Source of the DNA: VRUE01 sp963837735 | GTDB lineage: Bacteria > Actinomycetota > Thermoleophilia > Solirubrobacterales > 70-9 | Reading direction: 5' to 3' | Assembly: GCA_963837735.1 (NCBI GenBank) | Contig: CAWIOM010000011.1 | Location: 62,001-126,000 of the forward strand | Length of the DNA stretch: 64,000 bases | Shown here: positions 52,247 through 59,790 of the stretch, in pieces | How positions within the stretch are numbered: position 1 is the stretch's first letter | Layout: every line of letters begins with the position of its first letter | Translations under genes and position numbers: made by a program | Notes under the pieces: generated by a model | Databases searched by the model: none | The model's input: only the letters and a program-made list of their open reading frames with translations | What the model was told of the DNA's origin: nothing

Positions 52247-53545
52247 CTAGAGGAGGGTGAGGGCGGCGAGGGCCAGCACCGAGGCGGCGATGACGCCGAG
52301 CGCGACGCCCGTGGCGAGCCGGCCCCCGCGGCCGAGGGCGTGGGACCCCATCAGCCCCCGGTCCTTGCCCAGGGAGCGCATGAAGGGCAGCAGGACCAGG
52401 AGCAGGACCGCGTTCAGGGCCTGGGAGAGGAAGAGGATCTGGATCAGCGGCACGCCCGGGATCAGAACCAGGACGGCGGCGAAGGCGACGACGGAGGCGT
52501 AGCTGAGGTAGAAGGGCCGCGCTTCGGAGTAGCTGCAATTGAGGTCGGCCCTCTGGCCGAACGTCTCCGAGATCGAGTAGGCGGTGGAGAGGGGGACGAT
52601 CGCGGCGGCCAGCAGGGCGGCGCCCAGGAAGCCGAGGCCGAAGAGCGTCGCGGCCGTGTCGCCGGCAAGCGGTTCGAGGGCGCGGGCCGCGTCGCCGGCG
52701 TCGTTGACGTCGATTCCCTGGACGTGCAGCGTCGCCGCGCAGGCGATGACGACGAAGAAGCCGATCACCCCGGTGAGGACGGCGCCGACGATCACGTCGA
52801 TCCGCTCGTAGCGCAGGTCTTTGACCCCGAGCTTCTTGTCGACGGCGTAGGACTGGATGAAGGCCAGGCCCCAGGGTGCCAGGGTGGTGCCGATCGTCGC
52901 GACGGCGACCAGAGCGGCCTCCCGGTTGAGGGGTATGTCGGGCACGACGAGGCCCCGAGCCGCTGATCCCCAGTCGGGGTGGGCGAGGACTCCGGAGATC
53001 ACGTAGGCGACGAAGATCGAGCTGAGGGCGAGGAGGAAGTGCTCGACGTGGCGGAAGTTCTCGCGCAGGACGAGCGCCGAGACCCCGATCGCCGCCAGCG
53101 GGACGCTGAGGTAGCGGCTCATCCCGCCGAGCAGTTCCATCCCGGCGGCGACCCCGGCGAACTCGGCGCAGAGGGTCCCGGTGTTGGCGACGACGAGCGC
53201 GGTCAGGACGACGCCCGCGGGCTTCGCCCCGTGGTGCTCTCGGACGAGCGTCAGCAGCCCCTTGCCGGTGACGATTCCGAGCCGCACGCCGAGCTCGTGG
53301 AAGACGATCAGCGCCGCCGTCGAGAGGGCCAGGACCCAGAGCAGCTCGTACCCGTACCTGGCGCCGAGGATCGAGTAGGTCGCGATGCCGGCCGGGTCGT
53401 CGTCGGAGAGCCCGGCCAGGAGCCCCGGGCCGACGACCGCCAGGAGCGCGGCCGCGGTCCCGGCTCGAAGCAGCCGGCGCCGGCGCCTGGCGAGGAGCCA
53501 TTGGACATGGCGGCCAGGGGTGCGGTGGGCGCGGCGAGCGGTCAA
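52247..53545 (-). CDS. Nramp-related divalent metal transporter
   Basis: The 432-residue protein has about eleven helices and the Nramp fold pattern. The helix 1 motif, DPGN in classical members, reads DDDPAGIATYS. The helix 6 MPH motif is replaced (TIGTTLAPWGLAFIQSYAVD). A His-rich motif is absent. Such changes at the metal site suggest different selectivity from manganese/iron MntH, as described for Nramp-related magnesium transporters; here it is inference. The N-terminal 28 residues are strongly basic. The gene ends 10 bp before the ABC permease region begins on the same strand. Confidence 0.88.
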   Translation of the reverse strand: MTARRAHRTPGRHVQWLLARRRRRLLRAGTAAALLAVVGPGLLAGLSDDDPAGIATYSILGARYGYELLWVLALSTAALIVFHELGVRLGIVTGKGLLTLVREHHGAKPAGVVLTALVVANTGTLCAEFAGVAAGMELLGGMSRYLSVPLAAIGVSALVLRENFRHVEHFLLALSSIFVAYVISGVLAHPDWGSAARGLVVPDIPLNREAALVAVATIGTTLAPWGLAFIQSYAVDKKLGVKDLRYERIDVIVGAVLTGVIGFFVVIACAATLHVQGIDVNDAGDAARALEPLAGDTAATLFGLGFLGAALLAAAIVPLSTAYSISETFGQRADLNCSYSEARPFYLSYASVVAFAAVLVLIPGVPLIQILFLSQALNAVLLLVLLPFMRSLGKDRGLMGSHALGRGGRLATGVALGVIAASVLALAALTLL

Positions 53546-53555
53546 GTCGGGCCGG

Positions 53556-54335
53556 CTAGCCCGCCAGGTCGCGCCGGTCGAACAGCCAGGCGCCGAGCCC
53601 GGCGAGGAGGATCGCGACCGCCGAGACCCCCGCGAAGGCGACCGGGTCGATGCCGTCCTCGACCGCGTTGCCGTAGTACTTGAACACGGAGAGGTAGCGG
53701 AGCCCGGAGACGCTCGGGTTGAGACGGCCGATCAGGTCGATCACGTACATCGAGACCAGGACTCCCGCCACCGACCCGGTGACGACGCTGGTCCGCAGCG
53801 ACCACCCGGTGAAGACGATCCCGAGGCCGGCGAAGAGCAGCGCCAGCGGCCAGACGGCGCCGTAGCCGGCGAGCGCCGAGCCGAGCGGCAGGCCGGCGCC
53901 GGATATGGCGGAGCCGATCATCGTCAGGGCGACCGTCATCGCCAGGACCAGGGCGAGCTCGACGGCGGTCGCGGCGAAGCCTGAGGCGGCGATCGTGCGC
54001 CGCGAGACCGGCGCCGAGAGCAGCACGTCGAGGCGGCCGCTTTCGGAGGCGCCGGAGAGGCCGCTGGCCACGGCCCTGACCGCCAGGTAGCCGAGCGCCA
54101 GGGGGACGATCAGGCTCAGCATCTCGGCGTGAAGGTACTGCTCGACGTTGGCCAGCTCACCGACGCCGAAGGCTTCCCTGAGCGCCGGCGGGTAGTCGCT
54201 CACCGCCTTCGAGAGGACGTCTTCGACCGAGGGGAAGATCGAGACGATGAAGGCCGACCAGAGGCCGAGCGGCAGACCCCAGGTGAGGACGGAATTGCGC
54301 CGGTCGTGGAGATGGGCGGCGATCAGGGCGCTCAT
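53556..54335 (-). CDS. ABC-2 type transporter permease
   Basis: The 259-residue protein has six hydrophobic segments in the ABC-2 pattern, beginning after HDRRNSVLTWGLPLGLWSAF, with a cytoplasmic motif SGRLDVLLSAPVSRR typical of EcsB/YhfM-like permeases and a C-terminal FDRRDLAG. It overlaps the ATPase gene by 4 bp and forms an exporter with it. The substrate is unknown. Confidence 0.9.
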   Translation of the reverse strand: MSALIAAHLHDRRNSVLTWGLPLGLWSAFIVSIFPSVEDVLSKAVSDYPPALREAFGVGELANVEQYLHAEMLSLIVPLALGYLAVRAVASGLSGASESGRLDVLLSAPVSRRTIAASGFAATAVELALVLAMTVALTMIGSAISGAGLPLGSALAGYGAVWPLALLFAGLGIVFTGWSLRTSVVTGSVAGVLVSMYVIDLIGRLNPSVSGLRYLSVFKYYGNAVEDGIDPVAFAGVSAVAILLAGLGAWLFDRRDLAG

Positions 54336-55222
54336 CCCGCCGCCTCCTCGTAGTAGGTGAGGAAGACCTCCTCGAGCGTGGGGTGGGCGATCTCGAGGTC
54401 GGTGACGTGGTGGCGGGCGATCTCCTTGACCGCCCGGTCGAGGTCGCCGCCGACGAGGAAGGAGGCCCGCCGGCCCTCGATCTTCAGGTCGGTGACCCCG
54501 GGGATGGCGCCGAGCTCGTCGAGGCCGGCGGGGCCGGCCAGCTCCAGGGTGACCCGGCGCTTGGCCTTGTCGAGCAGGTCCGTGACCCGCTCGACGGCGA
54601 TCAGCCGGCCGCCTCTGACGATCCCGACCCGGTCGCAGGCCCGCTCGACCTCGTCCAGCTCGTGGGAGGAGATGAAGACGACACAGCCGCGCTCCCGCTC
54701 CTCCCCGATCAGGTTGAGGAACTCCTCCTGCATCAACGGGTCGAGGCCGCTGGTCGGCTCGTCGAGGATCAGCAGCTCCGGCGAGTGGAAGGCGGCCAGG
54801 ATCAGGCCCACCTTCTGCCGGTTGCCGCGAGACAGGTGGCCCAGGGGCCGGTCGAGATCGGCGCGGAAGCGCTCCGCGAGAGCCTCCGCTCTGCCGGTCC
54901 CATCCATTCCCCGCAGGCGCGCAAGCAGGTCGAGGGCCTGGCGCCCGGTCGCGCCGGCGCCGTAGCCGAAGTCGCCGGGCAGGTTGCCGAGGCGCCTGCG
55001 GATCGCGACGCAGTCGCGGCGGCTGTCGAGGCCGAAGATGCGAGCGCTACCGGCGCTCGGGTGGAGCAGGTCGAGCAGAGTCCGGATCAGGGTCGTCTTG
55101 CCGGCCCCGTTGGGGCCGAGGCAACCGAAGACCTCGCCGGCCTCGACCGCGATCGTCACGTCCTCGATCCCGCGCGCGCTTCCGTAGGACTTCGTCAGCA
55201 GCTCGGTCTCGATTACCGGCAC
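54332..55222 (-). CDS. ABC transporter ATP-binding protein
   Basis: The 296-residue ATPase has Walker A GPNGAGKTTLIRTLLDLL, signature LSRGNRQKVGLI, Walker B LLILDEPTSGLDPL and the H-loop SSHELDEVE. A C-terminal extension of about 80 residues is the DrrA/CcmA type. It drives the ABC-2 permease encoded immediately downstream. It starts 58 bp behind the ferric-reductase-like gene, so co-transcription with the redox cluster is possible. Confidence 0.94.
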   Translation of the reverse strand: MPVIETELLTKSYGSARGIEDVTIAVEAGEVFGCLGPNGAGKTTLIRTLLDLLHPSAGSARIFGLDSRRDCVAIRRRLGNLPGDFGYGAGATGRQALDLLARLRGMDGTGRAEALAERFRADLDRPLGHLSRGNRQKVGLILAAFHSPELLILDEPTSGLDPLMQEEFLNLIGEERERGCVVFISSHELDEVERACDRVGIVRGGRLIAVERVTDLLDKAKRRVTLELAGPAGLDELGAIPGVTDLKIEGRRASFLVGGDLDRAVKEIARHHVTDLEIAHPTLEEVFLTYYEEAAG

Positions 55223-55280
55223 GGGCTCATCATCTCGGCTTCTCGCCAGGTCACCGCCTGGCCCGAATCAGGCGCCCAGG

Positions 55281-55862
55281 TTAGCTTGGCAGTTCCCCGA
55301 CCGGCCCTCCCTCCTCGACGCCCTCCACATAGTTGTCCTCGGCCCTCCCCAGCCAGCGCAGGAAGAGCAGGAAGGCGGCGGGGAGGACAAGGGCCCCGCT
55401 CAGGGCCAGGAACCAGGGCTGGGCGGCGTCGCTGCCGGCGCCGATCGTGTGGGCGACGGCGAGCAGCCAGAAGACAGCGGTCATCCGGTGGACCCGGCGC
55501 CAGCGCGCGGCGCCGATGCGATCGCGCATGTAGTACGTGAGGCCGAGGGCCGCCAGGCCGTAGCCGGCGACGATTCCGAGCCCGGTCCAGACGGGGCGGT
55601 AGGTGCCGACGAATGGAATCGCGATGCCGCCCGGCCCGGGGTTGAGGTAGGAGTCGCCGAGCAGGGCGACGCCGTGCAGCGCGACCATCGCCAGCGTGAC
55701 CAGCGAGAGCGCCTCGTGAATGGCGCGCAGGTCTCGCTTGTCGGCAGAGCGGCGCTTGGAGCTCATCATCAGACCGAGCGTGACGCTGGCGCTGGCGAGG
55801 AGGAGCGCCGCGCCGCCCGCCGCCCGGCTCGTAATCCAAAAGAGGTGCGGGCCGACGCTCAC
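55281..55862 (-). CDS. Ferric-reductase-like haem membrane protein
   Basis: The 193-residue protein has five to six helices. Two helices carry His pairs with the spacing of bis-haem ferric reductase domains: HEALSLVTLAMVALH (13 residues between His) and HRMTAVFWLLAVAH (12 between). It probably carries electrons across the membrane, but has no FAD/NAD-binding domain of its own. GTG at 55862 overlaps the ApbE stop (GTGA); the frame upstream of it is not coding. It is the last gene of a four-gene redox cluster. Confidence 0.85.
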   Translation of the reverse strand: MSVGPHLFWITSRAAGGAALLLASASVTLGLMMSSKRRSADKRDLRAIHEALSLVTLAMVALHGVALLGDSYLNPGPGGIAIPFVGTYRPVWTGLGIVAGYGLAALGLTYYMRDRIGAARWRRVHRMTAVFWLLAVAHTIGAGSDAAQPWFLALSGALVLPAAFLLFLRWLGRAEDNYVEGVEEGGPVGELPS

Positions 55863-56812
55863 GGTGCCGGGACCGCGGGCTGCAGCGGCCGCCCGGCTCC
55901 GACGATCTCGACCCGGCCGTCGTCGAGCACAAGCACGCCGCCGTGCGGCAGCCGGTCCGCGGCGCGCTCCGGGCCCGCCAGCAGTGCCGCCTTCGCGTGG
56001 GTCTCTGCGAGCAGGGCCGTGGAAGCGATCGCGGTCGCCTGCACGACGCCTGTGAAGGCGGGCTCTCCGCTCAGGGGGTCGAGGATGTGATGGGCAAGGC
56101 GCCCGTCGGGGCCGGCCCAGCAACGCCTGCCGATGCCGCTCGTGGCGACCGCGCCCTCGCTCAGCCGCAGCTCGTGGACGGGCTGCTCGCCGCCGAAGGG
56201 GTCCCCGATGAGGACAAGCCGATCCCGACCGGCGGCGCCACCGATCCGGATGTCCCCGCAGCAGTCGACCGCGAACGACCGGCGGTCCCGAAGGGTGGCG
56301 GCGAGGAGATCGGCGAGCAGCCCCTTCGCGATCCCGCCGCTGTCGATCCGGACGCCCGGCGGGCGGGCGATCGTCCCCGCAGCTTCGTCGACGACGATCG
56401 AGCGCCAGCGGCGCGACGGATTGGCGGCGGCCGGTGCGCGCCCGGGGCGGCCGGCGAGTGCCGCGGCCAGGTCGATCTGACTGCCGCCGCTCATCGAGTC
56501 GCGATAGCCGGACTGCTCGAGCTCACCGAGCAGGGTCGCGTCGACCAGGCCGCCGCTGTGCAGTGCCGCGGTCCTCACGGCGGCCGCCAGCCTGATCATC
56601 AGCGGCGTCGCCGGAACGACGGTCCGTGGATCGCCGTTCAGCATGCTCAGCTCGCTGTCGGGCAGGAAGCGCGAGAGGCGGTCGTGGGCGTCGAGCGCAC
56701 TGAGGCGCGCCGCCTCAGCCGCCCGCTCGGCGCGGGCCGGATCGGCGGCCTGCACGTGAATCGTCACCGTGCCGCCGAAGCAGTCGAAACTGCGATGGGC
56801 TTCGGGGCTCAC
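55859..56812 (-). CDS. apbE: FAD:protein FMN transferase
   Basis: The 317-residue protein matches ApbE, which attaches FMN to a Ser or Thr of extracytoplasmic flavoproteins. Family stretches are SALDAHDRLSRFLPDSELSM, VRIDSGGIAKGLLADLLAA, AVDCCGDIRIGG, SGIGRRCW and HHILDPLSGEPA. No signal peptide or lipobox is visible, which is unusual for the exported form. The start (GTG) and stop each overlap their neighbours in GTGA. No FMN_bind-domain target is seen in the window, so the substrate may be elsewhere or be one of the neighbours. Confidence 0.92.
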   Translation of the reverse strand: MSPEAHRSFDCFGGTVTIHVQAADPARAERAAEAARLSALDAHDRLSRFLPDSELSMLNGDPRTVVPATPLMIRLAAAVRTAALHSGGLVDATLLGELEQSGYRDSMSGGSQIDLAAALAGRPGRAPAAANPSRRWRSIVVDEAAGTIARPPGVRIDSGGIAKGLLADLLAATLRDRRSFAVDCCGDIRIGGAAGRDRLVLIGDPFGGEQPVHELRLSEGAVATSGIGRRCWAGPDGRLAHHILDPLSGEPAFTGVVQATAIASTALLAETHAKAALLAGPERAADRLPHGGVLVLDDGRVEIVGAGRPLQPAVPAP

Positions 56813-57210
56813 GACTGGCTGCTGGTCACCGGCGCCGGTTCCGGTTCGTATTCGTATTCGTATTCCGGTTCGTATTCGTATTCGGGTTCAGGTTCGTATT
56901 CGGGTTCGTATTCGTATTCGGGTTCGTATTCGGGTTCAGGTTCGACCGGTTCCTGGGACGGGGTCGCTTCGACCGGTTCGCTGGAGACCGCCGCGGACGC
57001 GCCGCGCCGCGAGCTCGTGGTCGCGGTCGGCCCGCCCAGTACCGGGTCGTTGCCGGTCGCCATCTGGACGAGGACGACCCCCCATAGCAGCGCGAATGTG
57101 AGCAGGGAGATCGCGACCACCCGGGTTCGCAGCCTGCCGACTCTCTCGCGCCGCGCCTCGAGGCGCGTGCGCGCCGCGCGCCGCCGCTCGATCTTCTCGT
57201 GATCGGTCAT
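56809..57210 (-). CDS. Small membrane protein with Glu-Pro-Tyr repeat tail
   Basis: The 133-residue protein has a basic helical N-terminus (RRRAARTRLEARRERVGRLR), one membrane helix (VVAISLLTFALLWGVVLVQM, about 30-49), a Ser/Thr/Ala stretch (TATTSSRRGASAAVSS), and an extracytoplasmic tail of about 37 residues built only from Glu, Pro and Tyr (EPEYEPEYEYEP-type units). The repeat is encoded by a hexanucleotide-like array at 56836-56946. ATG at 57210 lies 3 bp behind the upstream stop, and the stop overlaps apbE. I know no family for it. Its place between a haem-type protein and ApbE suggests a redox-linked role. Confidence 0.75.
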   Translation of the reverse strand: MTDHEKIERRRAARTRLEARRERVGRLRTRVVAISLLTFALLWGVVLVQMATGNDPVLGGPTATTSSRRGASAAVSSEPVEATPSQEPVEPEPEYEPEYEYEPEYEPEPEYEYEPEYEYEYEPEPAPVTSSQS

Positions 57211-57212
57211 GG

Positions 57213-57807
57213 TCAGAGCCAGCCTCCGGCGGCGGGAATCGCCAGCAGGGCCAATCCGGTGCCCGCCAGAATCGAGGCGCTGACCGCGATCCGGCGCCCG
57301 CCGCCGCCGGCGAGCCGCGCCTCGCGGGGGCGCGCCCCTCCGCCAGTCCGGCAAGGCCAGCCTCGGCACCTCGAGCAGATGGCCGAGGACGTGCAGCGTC
57401 ATCAACGCCACCCAGGCGATGAAGCTCGCCTTGTGGGCGAAGACGAGCGTGTCGCCGGGAGGGCCGGAGACGATCAGGGCGACGCCGGTGCCGAACAGGG
57501 CGAGGGTGGTGAGGACGACGCCCGGGGCGAGCAGGCGCATGAACAGAGGCGGCGGGCCCTTCTCGACATAGGGGGAACTGCCCGCGTAGTAGCGAGCGAA
57601 GCGGTAGCCGGTGCTGCCGAGCTTCAGCAGCACGGGCGGGATCAGCAGCAGGCCGATGAAGATGTGCGGCCCGAGCAGGGGGCCGATGAAGGGCACGGTC
57701 ACTCCCTCCGCCGCAAGCAGGACGAGAAGCGCCGCGGCCATCGCCCCGGTCAGGCGGGCATTGGCGGCGACCCCTTCGTGGGCTCTGTCGAGGTCCACCC
57801 GGTACAC
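57213..57807 (-). CDS. Cytochrome-b-like membrane protein (one frameshift)
   Basis: The restored protein has about 197 residues and four to five helices with His residues in or next to them: LLGPHIFIGLLL, FAHKASFIAWVALMTLHVLGH. Such His patterns suggest haem binding, as in DUF4405-like cytochromes. The frame breaks near 57330 in a GC homopolymer region. The alternative frame continues REARLAGGGGRR and a last helix (SASILAGTGLALLAIPAAGG) to a stop at 57213. One extra base explains the 3n+1 length. It is the first gene of the redox cluster behind the two-component system. Confidence 0.75.
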
Positions 57808-57864
57808 GCAGGGAATGGTGCGTTCGGCCCCTGTCCGCCTCCTAAGCGGAGGATGAGAGATCTC

Positions 57865-59013
57865 TTAACCCGAACGAAGCCGGGCTAACGGGCGGAAGCC
57901 GGGCAGCTCGAACGACACCCGGGTGCCGCCGAGCGGCGAGTCCTCGAGCCAGATCCGACCGCCGTGCTGGATGACGATCGCCCTGGCAATGCCCAGTCCC
58001 AGCCCGCTGCCGCCGCTGGCCCGCTCGCGAGCGGGCTGCAGCCGATGGAAGCGGTCAAAGACGCGCTCGCGCTCCTCGGCGGGGACGCCGGGGCCGTCGT
58101 CGTCGACGGAGACGACGAGGCGGCCCGCGTCCGCCCGCGCCGAGACGACGACCCGCCCCTCGGCGCCCGCGTGTCGGTGGGCATTTGAGAGGAGGTTGCG
58201 GATCACCTGCGCGATCAGGTCCGGGTCGACGCGGAGGACCCCGTCGGCCAGCTCCCCGATCTCGGCGCCTCCCGACTGATCGGCGGCGAGCGCACTCAGG
58301 AAGGGAACCGTCGGCACGTCCCGCGGAGCCGGGCCGACGCCGCCCTCGTCGAGTCGGGCGAGCGTCAGGAGGTCGTCGAGCAGGCGTTCGACGCGCTTCA
58401 TCTCGATCAGCGCCATCTCCGTGGCATGGGCGACCTCCGCGGCGGTCGGGGCTTGCCGGCGGTCCAGCACTTCGAGCTGGCCGCGAATCGCTGTCAGCGG
58501 GCTGCGCAGCTCGTGCGAGGCGTCGGAGACGAAGAACCGCTGCCTGGCGAAGGCCCGGTCGAGCCGATCGAGCATGTGATTGAACGCCTCGGCGAGGGTC
58601 TGCAGCTCGGCCGCCATCGAGGGACTCGGCTCGAGCCTCGGGCTGAGGTCGCCGGCATCGACCCGGGCGGCGGTGGCGGCGAATCGGCGCAGGGGGGAGG
58701 CCGTCCGCGCGGCGAGTAGGTAGCCCGCCAGCAGGGCGACGATCAGGGCAGCGCCGCCGACGACGAGGAAGGTCTTCTCGACGTCCGACTGGGCGTCCTT
58801 GATCGGGGCGAGCGGCGAGCCCTCGCCGGCCTCGGCGCCGAACGACTCGGGCGCGCTCTCCTCGCGCCCCTCCTCGTGGCGGATCACGCCCGACTCGTTC
58901 GCCATCTCGGCGCGCACGGCGACGAAGACGACGGCAAAGGCGAGGACGACGATCGCGGCGATCGAGATCCCCAACCTGGCCCGCAGGCCGAGACCCGCCC
59001 AGGCGCGCCTCAT
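57865..59013 (-). CDS. Membrane histidine kinase (EnvZ/PhoR-like)
   Basis: The 382-residue kinase has two membrane helices (about 9-31 and 84-107) around an acidic extracytoplasmic loop, a HAMP domain (AARTASPLRRFAATAARV), HisKA with SDASHELRSPLTAIRGQLEV, and HATPase_c (VIRNLLSNAHRHAG, DDGPGVPAEERE, GSGLGLGIARAIV). ATG at 59013 overlaps the response regulator stop in ATGA. With the regulator it probably controls the downstream redox cluster, which follows 58 bp later on the same strand. Confidence 0.93.
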   Translation of the reverse strand: MRRAWAGLGLRARLGISIAAIVVLAFAVVFVAVRAEMANESGVIRHEEGREESAPESFGAEAGEGSPLAPIKDAQSDVEKTFLVVGGAALIVALLAGYLLAARTASPLRRFAATAARVDAGDLSPRLEPSPSMAAELQTLAEAFNHMLDRLDRAFARQRFFVSDASHELRSPLTAIRGQLEVLDRRQAPTAAEVAHATEMALIEMKRVERLLDDLLTLARLDEGGVGPAPRDVPTVPFLSALAADQSGGAEIGELADGVLRVDPDLIAQVIRNLLSNAHRHAGAEGRVVVSARADAGRLVVSVDDDGPGVPAEERERVFDRFHRLQPARERASGGSGLGLGIARAIVIQHGGRIWLEDSPLGGTRVSFELPGFRPLARLRSG

Positions 59014-59684
59014 CGGTCGCCGGCCAGGCGATATCCGACCGATCGCACGGTCTCGATCGGCGCCGGGGAATCCGGCAGGCTCAGCTTCCGCCGCAGGTAG
59101 CCGACGTAGACCTGGACGACGTTCGTGCCGGGGTCGTGGCCATAGCCCCAAACCGCGGCGAGGATCTCCTCGCGAGTGCAGACCCGGTTGGCGTGGCGCA
59201 GCAGGTGGGCCAGGAGCTCGGCCTCACGCTCGGGAAGCCGGACCGCGAGCCCCTCGCGTGTCGCCTCTCGGCTGACCAGGTCGAGCCTTATCCCGCCCGC
59301 CTCGAGGGCGGTCTCCGATCGCTCGCCGGACTCCCGCAGCCGGGCCCGGACCCGGGCGAGGAGCTCCTCGAACTCGAACGGCTTGGTCACGTAGTCCGTG
59401 GCGCCGGCATCGAGGCCGGCGACCCGGTCCGCCACCTCGCCCCTCGCGGTCAGCATGATCACCGGCAGCATCGGCTTCGAGCGCCGGATCGCGGCGAGGA
59501 CGTCGATCCCGTCGCGGCCGGGAAGCATCCGGTCGAGGACGACGAGGTCGGTGCCCGGGCCGAGGGCGAGCCGCTCGCCGGTCACGCCGTCGGCGGCCAC
59601 CGAGACGCCGTAGCCCTCCGCTTCGAGACCGCGAGCGAGGAAGTCGGCGATCCCCGCCTCGTCCTCAACGACCAGGATCTCCAT
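59010..59684 (-). CDS. OmpR-family response regulator
   Basis: The 224-residue protein has a receiver domain (ILVVEDEAGIADFLARGL, phospho-Asp in LVVLDRMLPGRDG, Lys in YVTKPFEFEELLARV) and a winged helix (LPEREAELLAHLLRHANRVC, VWGYGHDPGTNVVQVYVGYL, VRSVGYRLAG). It resembles MprA/TcrA-like actinobacterial regulators. It is the first gene of a six-gene colinear run (regulator, kinase, haem protein, repeat protein, ApbE, reductase). It is divergent from the GMC oxidoreductase, 106 bp between starts. Confidence 0.94.
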   Translation of the reverse strand: MEILVVEDEAGIADFLARGLEAEGYGVSVAADGVTGERLALGPGTDLVVLDRMLPGRDGIDVLAAIRRSKPMLPVIMLTARGEVADRVAGLDAGATDYVTKPFEFEELLARVRARLRESGERSETALEAGGIRLDLVSREATREGLAVRLPEREAELLAHLLRHANRVCTREEILAAVWGYGHDPGTNVVQVYVGYLRRKLSLPDSPAPIETVRSVGYRLAGDR

Positions 59685-59790
59685 GGCGGCGATGCTAGTG
59701 GCGATCCCAGGTCGAGGGGCTGACGGCGCAGATCGCCCCCCGGGCCGGTGTAGGGTCGTGGTTCGGGAGACCTACCACGGGGAGTTGGCA

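Noticed and set aside
56836..56946. CRISPR-like array
   Set aside because: The repeat is an in-frame coding hexanucleotide pattern without spacers; no CRISPR array or cas gene is visible in the window.
57213..57300. The cytochrome-b-like protein and the Glu-Pro-Tyr repeat protein as one fused 332-residue protein
   Set aside because: The joined reading depends on an Arg-rich nonsense segment; correcting one base gives a normal last membrane helix, a stop at 57213 and a fresh ATG at 57210.
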